Shown: positions 16,246 through 25,704, counted from the first letter of the stretch. The stretch: 48,352 nt of DNA from an uncultured Shewanella sp. (GCF_947491715.1 NZ_CANLKR010000038.1:1-48352); one strand, 5' to 3'. The notes: generated by a model not told the origin, from the letters alone. Program-made: numbers and translations.

Positions 16246-17265
16246 ATGTTTCGCTTTAGTCGATTAATATGTTTGTTTGCTGTGGGTTATTTTCTCTTTA
16301 TTTATAAAGTACTCGCAGATGATGTCAGTGCTTATGGTAAAAAAAAGTTTGATGATGACTGTGCACCACAAAGCCGTTTGGTCACCATTAGTATTGATTA
16401 CTATGATTTTGATGGCGTGCGTCAACGAGGCACGATTAAGACGCTGGATACTATTTCCAGTTCATTAAAAACGGCATTTAACCATCTTTATGTAAAGAAG
16501 TTCCCTATTTATCATGCTGATGCTTCCTTGATCCCAGATGGGCCAATAAGCTTTGATGATACGGGGAGCGAAAACCTTAACAATACGGCCTCTTATGCTT
16601 GTAGAGAAATCACGGGTGGGGGCTTACCATCGGTACATGCTTACGGCGCTGCTATCGATATTAATCCTCGTGAAAACCCTTATATTGGATTCGATGAAAC
16701 GGATAATCCTGATGTTCGAGTGGTGCGAGAAATCATTCCTGCAGAGGGTTGGATGTATTTGACTCGGGAGCAATTTAGAGAGCAAAAGGATGAACATAAA
16801 GGTATTGTTGATGGCGTAGTGGATGTTTTTAAGCAACAGGGTGTTTTACGATGGGGAGGGGATTGGAATAATCCTATTGATTATATGCATTTTGAGATAT
16901 ATCGAGATAATGCAATCCTTTTTTTGACCATGGATAGGAATGAATCTGTGCAATACTTTAATCGATATAAGGCTTTTTACAAAAGTTGTCAAAGGGCTTT
17001 TCCTAAAGAATATCGCCAGCGAAATTTTAATGATTTGAGCCGTGCTATTGCTAAAAAAGAGTATGATCTTAAGCCTGTTGATATTTATTTGGATCCAACT
17101 CGTGGCTTTTATGATTTAATGTCTTTAGCAACAGAGGCTATTAACAACCCAATGAAAGAGTATTGTTTATTTGATACGCATACTGGTAGCGAGCAATTTG
17201 AATCGTTTCGTAGCGATTCCAACCCAGCCGTTTCTGAAATTGATGCGCTTCGAGCAATAAAATAA
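16246..17265 (+). CDS. Secreted M15-type D,D-/L,D-carboxypeptidase-like protein
   Basis: 339 residues from ATG 16246, chosen because AAGGGG lies about nine bases upstream and the resulting N-terminus is a signal peptide ending near VLADD. The upstream GTG at 16192 would bury it. The zinc site of the LAS/VanY class is present: SVHAYGAAIDINP supplies histidine (about 131) and aspartate (about 138), and DYMHFEI supplies the second histidine (about 215). Such enzymes trim peptidoglycan stem peptides or cross-links in the periplasm. About 120 residues after the catalytic core are not part of the domain I recognise. It stands alone. Confidence 0.82.
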   Translation: MFRFSRLICLFAVGYFLFIYKVLADDVSAYGKKKFDDDCAPQSRLVTISIDYYDFDGVRQRGTIKTLDTISSSLKTAFNHLYVKKFPIYHADASLIPDGPISFDDTGSENLNNTASYACREITGGGLPSVHAYGAAIDINPRENPYIGFDETDNPDVRVVREIIPAEGWMYLTREQFREQKDEHKGIVDGVVDVFKQQGVLRWGGDWNNPIDYMHFEIYRDNAILFLTMDRNESVQYFNRYKAFYKSCQRAFPKEYRQRNFNDLSRAIAKKEYDLKPVDIYLDPTRGFYDLMSLATEAINNPMKEYCLFDTHTGSEQFESFRSDSNPAVSEIDALRAIK

Positions 17266-17435
17266 TACTCGCTATGGTTAAAGTTACAGTGTGCTCTGAA
17301 TGATGGGGCATACTGTGCTGCAATATTCATTCGCTTTTAATGTTTATTTTTCTTTATCACTTATTTAATTTAGGTTTAGTCTTGAGGCGAACTGTGGTAC
17401 TTTTCTCGGCTTTTTGATGGATTGGGGCGAGAGCG

Positions 17436-18803
17436 ATGTTTGTTGGATTTGACTATGGTAGTGCCAATTGTGCGGTAGGCGTGATGGAAAATGAGCAGTT
17501 TCGTTTATTGCCGTTATCAAAAAATTCTTCTTTTTTAAGCTCTACTTTATATGCACTTGATAGGGAGCTCATCTGTGAGGCGGTGCTTCATGGTTTACCT
17601 CGCAGTGAACAAAATGAATATCGTCAACTTCGCCGAGGCCAGTTGGCAAAAGCGGCTAATGCTCGTTGCGAATTAGATTTATCGCCTAATGAACAAGCTG
17701 TGTTTGTGGGAGAGCAAGCCATAGAAGCTTATTTGGATATGCCTGATGAGGGCTTTTATGTGCGCTCACCAAAATCATTTCTTGGGGCGGTGGGTCTTCG
17801 AGCCGATCAAATGTCCTTGTTTGAAGATATTGTGACCTTAATGATGCAATATATTAAGCGTCAAGCAGAAACCCACTTACCTGCAGATCAGAGTATTACT
17901 CATGCTGTTATAGGGCGTCCTGTTAATTTTCAAGGGATAGGAGGAGAGGAGAGTAACCAGCAAGCGGAAGCGGTATTACGTATTGCGGCAAAGCGGGCTG
18001 GCTTTGATGATGTTGCTTTTTTATTTGAACCTATTGCGGCAGGCATGGATTATGAAGCGAGACTGGAAGAAAATAAAACAGTATTAGTGGTGGATGTCGG
18101 TGGAGGAACAACCGATTGCTCAGTCGTCAAAATGGGGCCTAGCTATAGCCAAAATCAAGCTCGTCAGGATGATTTTTTGGGACACAGTGGCCAAAGAGTT
18201 GGGGGTAATGATCTCGATATTGCCCTTTCAATGGCTGCATTTATGCCCCATTTAGGCCTTGGCAGTTTGATGAAGAACCAATTGCCTATGCCTAATCAGC
18301 CTTTTTGGAATGCGGTTGCTGTCAATGATGTCAGTGCTCAACGAGATTTCTCAAGTCTATCGGCTCGCAAATTGATTGAATCTTTGATCAAAGATGCCCA
18401 GACACCTGCGCTTTTGTCTCGGTTATTAAAAGTACAACAGCAGCAGCTGGGTTATCAGTTGGTGCGAAGTGCTGAATCGGCCAAAATTGCATTATCCGAG
18501 GAGGATAATGTCTCTGTTGATCTCTCTTATGTGGCACCGAATGTGAGCGCCTTAGTAAGTGAGTCTTTATTTGAAAATGCGATTGATATGCCTTTATCAC
18601 GTATCGAAGCCTTAATGGATGAAGCACTGAGTAAAGCCAATGTCGTTCCTGAAGTGATTTATGTGACCGGAGGGACGGCGAGAAGCCCTGCTATTTATCG
18701 TAAAATCGCGAGTTTGTATCCCAATGTGCCTATTGTTGTTGGGGATCATTTCTCGAGTGTGACTGCGGGATTGACCCGTTGGGCACATAAAATTTTTGCT
18801 TAG
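17436..18803 (+). CDS. yegD: Hsp70-family protein YegD
   Basis: 455 residues, the usual length of YegD and shorter than DnaK because the substrate-binding half is missing. The actin-like ATPase motifs are in order: FVGFDYGSANCAVGV (phosphate 1), FEPIAAGMDYEA (adenosine-side helix), VLVVDVGGGTTDCSV (phosphate 2) and VIYVTGGTARSPAI (adenosine). YegD is a cytoplasmic putative chaperone of poorly known function. A purine-rich GGGGCGAGAG precedes the start. The next gene, creA, follows after 77 bases in the same direction. Confidence 0.93.
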   Translation: MFVGFDYGSANCAVGVMENEQFRLLPLSKNSSFLSSTLYALDRELICEAVLHGLPRSEQNEYRQLRRGQLAKAANARCELDLSPNEQAVFVGEQAIEAYLDMPDEGFYVRSPKSFLGAVGLRADQMSLFEDIVTLMMQYIKRQAETHLPADQSITHAVIGRPVNFQGIGGEESNQQAEAVLRIAAKRAGFDDVAFLFEPIAAGMDYEARLEENKTVLVVDVGGGTTDCSVVKMGPSYSQNQARQDDFLGHSGQRVGGNDLDIALSMAAFMPHLGLGSLMKNQLPMPNQPFWNAVAVNDVSAQRDFSSLSARKLIESLIKDAQTPALLSRLLKVQQQQLGYQLVRSAESAKIALSEEDNVSVDLSYVAPNVSALVSESLFENAIDMPLSRIEALMDEALSKANVVPEVIYVTGGTARSPAIYRKIASLYPNVPIVVGDHFSSVTAGLTRWAHKIFA

Positions 18804-18880
18804 CAAATTATAGGCAGTATTACGTTGTTAATGCAGGTAAAATAACTTCTAAACTTAATGAAAAGGACTAAGGTTGTATC

Positions 18881-19366
18881 ATGCTGTTATTGGACAAATT
18901 AAAACAGACTTGTATGCTCATTATTGGTGTATCTATGCTGTCTGCTTGTGGTGATGATGTGGGTAAAGTCAGTCTTGGATTGTTTACCACTAAAGATGTG
19001 GTGATCGATGCGAGACAAGATCCTAAAATTCCAGGCGTTACTTGTCATATTAGCCGTATTCAAGCCGATTTGGATTTTTCTGATCCCTCAGACAGCTCGA
19101 TTGCTTGTCGACAAACTGGGCCGATAACCGCTGCAGAATTAGCGAATATTGATAAGAGTAAAAATGGTGAAATCGTCTTTAAAGCTTCACTAAGTGTCTT
19201 GTTTAAGTCATTAAAGGTAAGGCGAATTTATGATGCAAAGCATCAAACATTATTGTATCTTTCTTATTCTACAAAAGAAATTAATGGTAGCTATAAGCAT
19301 GCGTTATCCAGTGTGCCTTTATACGGTACTCAAGCTTGGGTCACACCTACAGATGTAACGCATTAG
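18881..19366 (+). CDS. creA: CreA family protein
   Basis: 161 residues. The N-terminus ends in LSAC, a lipobox-like sequence followed by GDD, so a lipoprotein or a periplasmic protein is expected. The conserved CreA blocks are visible: DPKIPGVTCHIS, DPSDSSIACRQTGPI, and the later LYLSYSTKEINGSYKHALSSVP. CreA is a widespread envelope protein of unknown function, named from the E. coli cre locus; no creBCD genes are nearby. Start supported by AAGG ten bases upstream. Confidence 0.92.
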   Translation: MLLLDKLKQTCMLIIGVSMLSACGDDVGKVSLGLFTTKDVVIDARQDPKIPGVTCHISRIQADLDFSDPSDSSIACRQTGPITAAELANIDKSKNGEIVFKASLSVLFKSLKVRRIYDAKHQTLLYLSYSTKEINGSYKHALSSVPLYGTQAWVTPTDVTH

Positions 19367-19440
19367 ATTGACCCATATTAAGCTTGACCCCTAGAGCTGT
19401 AGAGCCGTTGTTTAACCCATCTATGGAGGTATGGAATTTT

Positions 19441-20430
19441 ATGAAATTAGCATCTTCAGTGAATATTGGTATTGCGTTAGGGAGCGGCGCTGCAAAAGGT
19501 TGGGCACATATCGGGGTATTAAATGGGCTGGCTAAAATGGGGGTTTACCCTAATAAAGTCGCGGGCTGCTCTATTGGCGCTTTGGTGGGAGCGGCTTATG
19601 CAGGGGAGCATTTAGTTGAACTTGAAAAATGGGTACGTGGTTTTTCAAGTTGGGATGTATTAAGGCTGATGGACTTAAGCTGGCGTAAAGGGGGACTTAT
19701 CGGTGGTGAACGGGTTTTTGATGCTTGGCAAGATCAAATGGGTGATGTGAGCATAGAGGAATTGATCCGACCTTTTACCGCTGTGGCAACCGATTTGTAT
19801 TCGGGGCAAGAAATTTGGTTCAAAGAAGGTGACTTACGCCAAGCTGTAAGGGCTTCTTGTTCTATGCCTGGTATGCTGGCGCCAGTGAAAATAGGTCAAC
19901 GTTGGCTGGTGGACGGTGCTGTGGTGAATCCTATTCCTGTTTCTGTTATTCGAGCCATGGATGTTGATGTGGTGATTGCAGTGGATTTAAATGGCCAGAG
20001 CCGGAATAAAGGAGCGGGTTTACCTGTGAATATGGCCAGTGAGAAGCCGACATCTGCAGAAGTCGTTGAAGCGAAAGCACATAGCGATCAGGGTTTTATG
20101 GATTTATTAGGCAAAGGGCGAGAATATGTGTCTAAGTTAACAGATAAATTGGCTATGGCTCGTCGCTCTACTCCCAGTTTGGTGGCGGTGATGTCTCAGT
20201 CAATTGACATTCTAGAAATGAGACATAAACGCACGCGCTTAATGGGCGATCCTCCCGATATTTGTGTTGTGCCCAAGATTGCTGATATTGGGCAAATGGA
20301 ATTTCATCGCGCCGAAGAGGCCATTGCTGCGGGTGAGCAGGCTGTGCAAGATGTGGCTCATCTCATTGAAGCGGCTTTATCGCCATATTGTGATATGAGC
20401 TGCTTAGAAAATACGACTGTGCTCAAGTGA
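19441..20430 (+). CDS. rssA: Patatin-like phospholipase (RssA-like)
   Basis: 329 residues from ATG 19441, with GGAGG ten bases upstream. The patatin hydrolase elements are complete: oxyanion loop GSGAAKGWAHIGVL, nucleophile GCSIG, and the dyad aspartate in DGAVVNPIP. There is no signal peptide, so it is a cytoplasmic esterase of the NTE/RssA branch. The natural lipid substrate is not known. It ends 138 bases before the convergent oxidoreductase gene, with a strong hairpin between. A region of about 60 residues (around 215-275) is an insertion or linker rich in charged residues. Confidence 0.85.
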   Translation: MKLASSVNIGIALGSGAAKGWAHIGVLNGLAKMGVYPNKVAGCSIGALVGAAYAGEHLVELEKWVRGFSSWDVLRLMDLSWRKGGLIGGERVFDAWQDQMGDVSIEELIRPFTAVATDLYSGQEIWFKEGDLRQAVRASCSMPGMLAPVKIGQRWLVDGAVVNPIPVSVIRAMDVDVVIAVDLNGQSRNKGAGLPVNMASEKPTSAEVVEAKAHSDQGFMDLLGKGREYVSKLTDKLAMARRSTPSLVAVMSQSIDILEMRHKRTRLMGDPPDICVVPKIADIGQMEFHRAEEAIAAGEQAVQDVAHLIEAALSPYCDMSCLENTTVLK

Positions 20431-20440
20431 CGACAATATT

Positions 20441-20462
20441 GTCCCCAAGTATTCTTGGGGAC
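20441..20462. terminator. Strong hairpin between convergent genes
   Basis: GTCCCCAAG-TATT-CTTGGGGAC is a perfect nine-base stem with a four-base loop, 11 bases after the patatin gene stop. The T-tract is poor (ACGATTATTT). It probably serves as a terminator for the patatin gene and may also act for the convergent reductase gene. Confidence 0.65.
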
Positions 20463-20568
20463 ACGATTATTTAAAATGTACTTTTTTAACCGATATATTC
20501 ACAAATGCTGCTTTTGATAAAGATAAGCGCTTTTCATTTCTATTGAATTTTTGTTTATCTAATTTATT

Positions 20569-21570
20569 TTAATCGCTTAATTTAACGAGCATTTTCCCTT
20601 TGTTTTTCCCTTCGAATAATCCAAGAAATGCATCAGGTGCTTGCTCAAGTCCATTGTAGACCGTTTGCTCAGCTGTGATATCACCTTTAGCTAGCCATTG
20701 GCTCATTAATGCGGTGAATTCTGGGTAGTGTGCCCAATGCTCAAAAACAATAAAACCTTCTACTTTTAATTTCTTAGCAATGATCTGTGTTAAATTGCTT
20801 GGGCCAGGTGTGGGGACTTTATCGTTGTATTGCGCTATCATGCCGCAGACGGCAATACGGCCATGATCTTTCATGTTATTGAGCGCGGCAAATAAATGCT
20901 CGCCACCGACATTTTCAAAATACACATCAATGCCCTCTGGCGCCGCTTGGGCGAGTGCTCGATTCAGATCGTCACAGGTTTTATAATTAATGACATGCTT
21001 AATGCCTAGTGATTTAAGGTGTTGGGCTTTTTCATCACTGCCTACAGATGCAATGACATTTGCTCCCATGAGTTGACCTAATTGGCAAGCGATACTGCCC
21101 ACTGCGCCGGCTGCAGCCGATACAAATAGGGTTTCTCCTTTTTGTAATGCGGCAATATGGTTTAACCCCGTCCATGCCGTCATACCTGGCATACCTAATG
21201 CGCCGAGAAAATGGGATGGATTAATGTCTACCTCAGGTAAGCGAGTCATGTCTTGTCCTTGGCTAATGAAATGTTCTCGCCAACCAAGCATACTTGAGAC
21301 TTTACAACCGACCGGAAAGTCGGGGTGCTGAGATTCAATGACTTCGCCTATGGCCCCACCTTCGAGTGCTTCACCTATTTGAAAGGGAGGAATGTAGCTT
21401 TTTCTATCCATCATACGGCCACGCATGTAAGGGTCCACCGACATCCAAAGGTTCTTCACAAGAAATTCCCCTGTTTTTATCGAGGGCAATGTGTGCTTAT
21501 TCAATTGAAAATTGTGCTGAGTGGGCAATCCTTCTGGGCGAGAATGCAATTGAATTTGTCGAGTGTTCAT
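20569..21570 (-). CDS. curA: NADPH-dependent MDR-family oxidoreductase (CurA-like)
   Basis: 333 residues from ATG 21570, with AAAGGAC upstream; a TTG 42 bases further up lacks support. A zinc-free medium-chain reductase like E. coli CurA or mammalian prostaglandin reductases. Visible motifs: the substrate-side DPYMRGRM, then the nucleotide-binding AAAGAVGSIACQLGQLMGA and the following GGE segment. It likely reduces the double bond of alpha,beta-unsaturated carbonyls with NADPH. It is divergent from an OhrR/MarR regulator, which suggests induction by electrophiles or organic peroxides. Confidence 0.88.
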   Translation of the reverse strand: MNTRQIQLHSRPEGLPTQHNFQLNKHTLPSIKTGEFLVKNLWMSVDPYMRGRMMDRKSYIPPFQIGEALEGGAIGEVIESQHPDFPVGCKVSSMLGWREHFISQGQDMTRLPEVDINPSHFLGALGMPGMTAWTGLNHIAALQKGETLFVSAAAGAVGSIACQLGQLMGANVIASVGSDEKAQHLKSLGIKHVINYKTCDDLNRALAQAAPEGIDVYFENVGGEHLFAALNNMKDHGRIAVCGMIAQYNDKVPTPGPSNLTQIIAKKLKVEGFIVFEHWAHYPEFTALMSQWLAKGDITAEQTVYNGLEQAPDAFLGLFEGKNKGKMLVKLSD

Positions 21571-21579
21571 TGGAGTCCT

Positions 21580-21660
21580 TTTTATTTGTGCGCAAATTGT
21601 TGTTAGGGACAATAACCCGAATTAAATCTGTGTGCAAATTATTTGTGCGCTAACTAGTTT
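21580..21660. promoter_or_regulatory. Candidate MarR/OhrR operators in the divergent spacer
   Basis: ATTTGTGCGC occurs twice (about 21586 and 21639). The first continues as ATTTGTGCGCAAAT, a near-palindrome; the second is preceded by GTGTGCAAATT, forming a longer imperfect palindrome. The spacer separates the curA-like gene from the marR-type gene. AT-rich dyads of this kind are typical OhrR/MarR sites. Confidence 0.5.
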
Positions 21661-21734
21661 GTATCTTTAATTTGGGGTAACATGAAAGCCTTGAAAGATA
21701 TTTTGCAGTATATTGTCAAAGTGGGTGTCGAATA

Positions 21735-22166
21735 ATGGGTGATTTAAGTACAGATAATTTATCTGATAATGTCTGTTTTTCTTTATATACAGCATGTAAT
21801 GCATTAATTCGTGCCTATAGACCATTATTGGAACAGTATGATTTAACTTATCCACAATATTTGGTGATGCAATCGCTGTGGTCTGATAGTGAGACAAGCC
21901 TGACTGCATTGTCAAAAGCGACCAAATTGGATATGGGAACCTTGACGCCGATTGTGAAAAGATTAGAACTAAAATTATTATTAACGCGCTGTATTGATCC
22001 AAATGATGAGCGAAAAAAAGTGATTAGTTTGACGACAGACGGTTTAGCGATGAAGCAAAGTGCCTTGCAGCTCAAGCAAAAGCTGCTCGATAAAATGAGT
22101 TTGTCTACAGGGGATATTGAGTTATTACGTCGCTTATGTTTAGGGGTGATTGATGATTTGAGTTGA
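21735..22166 (+). CDS. MarR-family regulator, OhrR-like
   Basis: 143 residues with a winged helix-turn-helix: LTYPQYLVMQSLW, then the recognition region TALSKATKLDMGTLTPIVKRLE and the wing DPNDERKKVISLT. A cysteine near the N-terminus (DNVCFSLYTACNAL) sits where OhrR senses organic peroxides, and RAYRPLL with the YDLTYPQYLV tyrosines is typical of that branch. It likely represses the divergent curA-like gene and itself. There is no ohr gene beside it. The ribosome-binding site is weak. Confidence 0.83.
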   Translation: MGDLSTDNLSDNVCFSLYTACNALIRAYRPLLEQYDLTYPQYLVMQSLWSDSETSLTALSKATKLDMGTLTPIVKRLELKLLLTRCIDPNDERKKVISLTTDGLAMKQSALQLKQKLLDKMSLSTGDIELLRRLCLGVIDDLS

Positions 22167-22198
22167 TAGTGGGTATGCAGCTGAATACTGGTTAATAA

Positions 22199-22230
22199 AA
22201 GATCCTGACAATCTAAGGTCATCTTGTCAG
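22199..22230. other. Imperfect inverted repeat before yibL
   Basis: GATCCTGACAA and TTGTCAGATC form a stem with one bulged C around a loop of about a dozen bases, between the marR-type gene and yibL. It could end the upstream transcript or regulate the extended -10 promoter immediately after it. Confidence 0.35.
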
Positions 22231-22234
22231 ATCC

Positions 22235-22243
22235 TGTTATAAT
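22235..22243 (+). promoter_or_regulatory. Extended -10 promoter for yibL
   Basis: TGTTATAAT is an exact TGnTATAAT element 43 bases before the yibL start codon. No good -35 is at the right distance, as is common for extended -10 promoters. Confidence 0.5.
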
Positions 22244-22285
22244 GCGGGTAATGTTATAGAAGATGTTTTGAGTGAAGGTTATTGA

Positions 22286-22642
22286 ATGAATTTAAAGCAA
22301 GAATTACAAGATTTAAATAATAAATTAGATAAAGCACGTCGTAAACTCGCTGCGGCTGAGCAGCGTGGCGATCGTGGCGTGGTCTTACAGTTTAAGCAAG
22401 AAGTGAATGCGATAACAAAACGCATTAATAGTATTAAAAACCAACAAACAAGAACATTAAATAAGACTGGCCAAAGTGTCAAAGAAATGCGCTTTCATCG
22501 TGTATTAACTAAGGCTGAACAGGCTGATATGGGAAAATTAAAGAAATCGGTTAAAGGATTGGTGGTTGTCCATCCTATGACAGCTTTAGGTCGTGAGATG
22601 GGACTAAAAGAAGTTACTGGTTTTGCTCCTGCAGCATTTTAG
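22286..22642 (+). CDS. yibL: YibL family ribosome-associated protein
   Basis: 118 residues, close to the 120 of E. coli YibL. The first half is a charged coiled coil; the second half is nearly invariant in the family (AEQADMGKLKKSVKGLVVVH, then PMTALGREMGL and the ending TGFAPAAF). YibL co-purifies with ribosomes; its exact function is not known. It has its own extended -10 promoter and precedes ribA in the same direction. Confidence 0.94.
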   Translation: MNLKQELQDLNNKLDKARRKLAAAEQRGDRGVVLQFKQEVNAITKRINSIKNQQTRTLNKTGQSVKEMRFHRVLTKAEQADMGKLKKSVKGLVVVHPMTALGREMGLKEVTGFAPAAF

Positions 22643-22782
22643 TCATATTTGTGCACTTTATTTTTTGTAGAGTGAAGAGAGTTCGGTGATGGTTTGTTAA
22701 GCAATAAACATCATTGCCGTTTGGATTTATTGTTAAGACGTATGTGAACTCAAAATTGAGCGCTATCGTTTAAGGTTTTTTC

Positions 22783-23397
22783 ATGTCGATTAAGTATATC
22801 GCAACTTCAAAACTGCCTACGCCTTGGGGTGTATTTGATATGCATGGTTTTGAAGATAGCGAGACCCATAAAGAGCATGTGGCACTGACATTTGGTGAGT
22901 TCGATGTTGATAGCCCTGTTTTAGGCCGTATCCATTCTGAGTGTTTAACGGGGGATGCGTTGTTTAGCTTACGCTGCGATTGCGGGTTTCAATTGCAAAC
23001 GGCAATGGAGCATATCGCTGAAGTTGGGCAAGGTTTTATCTTGTATTTACGCCAAGAGGGCCGAGGTATAGGCCTACTGAATAAAATTCGAGCTTATGAA
23101 TTACAAGATAAAGGGGCTAACACAGTCGAAGCCAATGAGCAGTTAGGTTTCGATGCCGATCAACGCCAATATAATATGATTTTACCTATGATGAATCAAA
23201 TTGGTGTGAGTAGAGTGAAATTGTTAACGAATAACCCACGTAAAGTCAAGGCAATGAAATCCTTAGGTATCGAGGTCGTTGAACGCCTTCCCTTACAAGT
23301 GGGTAAAAACCGTTATAATGAACAGTATCTTAAAACAAAGTCGACGCAGCTTGGTCATATGATGTCTGAATATCATTTTTCAGATAAGGACGAATAG
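22783..23397 (+). CDS. ribA: GTP cyclohydrolase II
   Basis: 204 residues, a standard RibA length. It opens the imidazole ring of GTP, releasing formate and pyrophosphate, in the first step of riboflavin synthesis. The zinc-binding cysteines are in HSECLTGDALFSLRCDCGFQ, the conserved catalytic block is LYLRQEGRGIGLLNKI, and the GTP-binding end is KLLTNNPRKVKAMKSLGI. It is a separate RibA, not fused to RibB. No other rib genes and no FMN riboswitch are seen next to it. Confidence 0.96.
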   Translation: MSIKYIATSKLPTPWGVFDMHGFEDSETHKEHVALTFGEFDVDSPVLGRIHSECLTGDALFSLRCDCGFQLQTAMEHIAEVGQGFILYLRQEGRGIGLLNKIRAYELQDKGANTVEANEQLGFDADQRQYNMILPMMNQIGVSRVKLLTNNPRKVKAMKSLGIEVVERLPLQVGKNRYNEQYLKTKSTQLGHMMSEYHFSDKDE

Positions 23398-23407
23398 CCA
23401 GTGATGA

Positions 23408-23440
23408 CCTGAACCTGTTTTGCAGGTTTAGGCATTTTTA
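23408..23440 (+). terminator. Probable terminator after ribA
   Basis: CCTGAACCTG and CAGGTTTAGG pair over ten bases with one wobble, loop TTTTG, followed by CATTTTTA. It lies 10 bases after the ribA stop. Confidence 0.55.
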
Positions 23441-23812
23441 TCTTATGTGTCGTAACGATATTAATGAGAATTAATTTATTGACTACAGCTTTCATTATTA
23501 CTTTCATTAACTCGCATTGATTAACAATCTAATACTATGAATTAAGTCGCTTTTGTTATTATTGTTGTTTTTTATTTAATGTGGGATGAGATTTGTTTGT
23601 TTTTATCTTTACAAATATGTCTATTTTGAAAATGAAATTCTTATTTCGATGAATGATAAAGAAATGTCGCTTTTTTTATTGTTTTTTATTTGTTGAGTTT
23701 TTTATTTTAAATAGGTAACTGAATTTAATTAATGAGTGTTTTATAAATATTCATGGTAATTTTACATTTAATCAAAATATTATGATTGATTGTGTTTTAT
23801 TATGGAGAAATT
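23441..23812. other. AT-rich spacer
   Basis: Very AT-rich region upstream of the secreted glycoside hydrolase; it should contain that gene's promoter. I see no gene, RNA or ordered repeat. Confidence 0.5.
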
Positions 23813-25642
23813 ATGGGGTTGTTTTATTCTTTTCGATTTATTTTAAATAATAAATATATGTCCATTTTTATTTTATTCTATTCAACATCTCTTTTTGCTA
23901 AACCGATAGAACAATTAATCAGACCCAGTACAGATCCTAGTCACTTACATGCAATATATACGGATGGAACGAAAGGAGTTGTCAATAAGTTAATGGCTGC
24001 TAATGTACCATCGTTAATGTCGGTGACCGATGCGGTACCTACTGCAACGAGTATTCCTCAGTTTCGCTCGCCGACAGCTTTTGAAGTAGATGATATCATT
24101 GAGACTTTACAACGCATGGGCATAAATTTGGTGCGTTTATATCCGCCTTCGATTGTTGGCGGTGATTTGGAGCAAAATTATTTCGTTAATGATACCGCTA
24201 AAATTATTGGTTATGATAAAAGCCAAGCGATTAACACGGCAGATAACCCAACAGGTAATACATTAAATAAGCCTGATGCCATTCAATATGATAAAAAGAA
24301 ATTTGATGTGCTTAAGTTGACTTTAACTAAGTTACAAAGCAAAGGTATTCAAGTGGTATTTCCTCTCATTGACACTTGGAGTTTTTTAGGCGGCATTCCT
24401 CAATTTGTCGGTATGGTCGATTGCGCTTATGGTACCGATATAAACAATAACCCGATCCAATGTAACGGTAATATACCTGCAGGCAAGGTTGATATTCAAG
24501 GCAACATAACAGCGTTTTATACTCAAGAGCGGTATAAAAATGCATTCAAAAGTTATATTGCATTATTAACAAGGGAGTTTGGCGGTTTTAAAAATATTAT
24601 CTGGGAAACGGGCAATGAACTTGGAGAGTCTGCTCGCTATAACGGCGTTATATTAGATTTTGCTAATAATCCGAGTAAAGACGAGGAATATCATTTTTCG
24701 GCAGCACAAAATCAACGCTTGATCGATTTAAATTTATGGACCAGAGAAATGGCAAAATTTATTAAAAGCCAATATAAAAAAGATAAAAATGGTCATCCTT
24801 ATCATCAACCTCATTTACTCATGGATGGGAGTTTTGGCGTGGACTTAGGCGTCATCAATAACCCAGAGTTGACTGGCAGTTTAGCCGATAATAATATTGA
24901 CATAGTGTCGAATCATTATTACCAAAATTGGGGGATGAAGACGCTATATCAATATGATACAGATAAAATTAGGTTATATGGGGCAACGACTCAACAATCA
25001 ACGACAGCGACCAAGCCCTATTTTGTCGGAGAGTTTATGTGTAGTTTTCAATGTGATGACAAGTTTTTAACGGAATTTGAAACGCCAACGCAGGCGGAAG
25101 ATTTTAGCACGTTTGCGGGTTTTTGGAGTTTACGAGGTCATGCCGATATTGGGTTACATTGGGATAAACAACAGGGAAAGCAGGTCCAAATTCCAAATAC
25201 CTATCGAACGGGCAGTTATAATCATAATGAAAAATTAGGTTACTCGAGTTACCACTATCCAGGATTTTTAACGAAAAACAGTGATGATATCCATGATTAT
25301 AATAAGAAAGGCCAACAGATCCCAAAACATGATGTTGTCACACTGTTTGTTCAGTTGGCTACACGTTTATCCGGCAGTCAAAAAACAGATAAATTATCAA
25401 GTACCATTGTAAAAGTGGGCAAAAATAAGAATGGTAATAATATACTTGTCTGGGCCGGTGTGTCTGGGGCATTAGGCTATTGTTTATTTGATAATAATCA
25501 GCCTATGCCAAATAATGATATCCAATTTATTGATAAGCAAGGTAAACAGTTTGCAGGGTATCCCATTAGTGCATCGGCAGTGGATCATCCCTATACTGTC
25601 AGGCCATATCAGCATTTAGTGCACGATTGCGCTAAGCCATAA
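23813..25642 (+). CDS. Secreted GH5-like (mannanase/cellulase-type) glycoside hydrolase
   Basis: 609 residues from ATG 23813, which has TGGAGA upstream; an in-frame TTG 27 bases earlier is unlikely. A hydrophobic segment (SIFILFYSTSLFA) acts as the signal peptide. The TIM-barrel start INLVRLYPPS follows. IIWETGNELGE places an Asn-Glu pair (E269) as acid/base, and PYFVGEF supplies a later glutamate (E407) as nucleophile; this is the clan GH-A pattern. The C-terminal 150 residues form a beta-rich domain I cannot name. The polysaccharide is unknown. There is no linked SusCD, TonB receptor or transporter. Confidence 0.65.
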   Translation: MGLFYSFRFILNNKYMSIFILFYSTSLFAKPIEQLIRPSTDPSHLHAIYTDGTKGVVNKLMAANVPSLMSVTDAVPTATSIPQFRSPTAFEVDDIIETLQRMGINLVRLYPPSIVGGDLEQNYFVNDTAKIIGYDKSQAINTADNPTGNTLNKPDAIQYDKKKFDVLKLTLTKLQSKGIQVVFPLIDTWSFLGGIPQFVGMVDCAYGTDINNNPIQCNGNIPAGKVDIQGNITAFYTQERYKNAFKSYIALLTREFGGFKNIIWETGNELGESARYNGVILDFANNPSKDEEYHFSAAQNQRLIDLNLWTREMAKFIKSQYKKDKNGHPYHQPHLLMDGSFGVDLGVINNPELTGSLADNNIDIVSNHYYQNWGMKTLYQYDTDKIRLYGATTQQSTTATKPYFVGEFMCSFQCDDKFLTEFETPTQAEDFSTFAGFWSLRGHADIGLHWDKQQGKQVQIPNTYRTGSYNHNEKLGYSSYHYPGFLTKNSDDIHDYNKKGQQIPKHDVVTLFVQLATRLSGSQKTDKLSSTIVKVGKNKNGNNILVWAGVSGALGYCLFDNNQPMPNNDIQFIDKQGKQFAGYPISASAVDHPYTVRPYQHLVHDCAKP

Positions 25643-25670
25643 GGGTATTCATGTCACTTGCACTTAGGTA

Positions 25671-25704
25671 GAGACACCGATTGATTGACGTCATTGGGTG
25701 TCTC
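25671..25704. terminator. Hairpin after the glycoside hydrolase gene
   Basis: GAGACACC and GGTGTCTC form an eight-base stem with an 18-base loop. No T-tract follows. The stem resembles the AGACACCC/GGGTGTCT sites around the transposase at 1.4-2.7 kb, so a REP-like element is an alternative. Confidence 0.4.

Noticed and set aside
22643..22782. Possible FMN riboswitch before ribA
   Set aside because: The spacer is only 140 bases and lacks the conserved FMN aptamer blocks.
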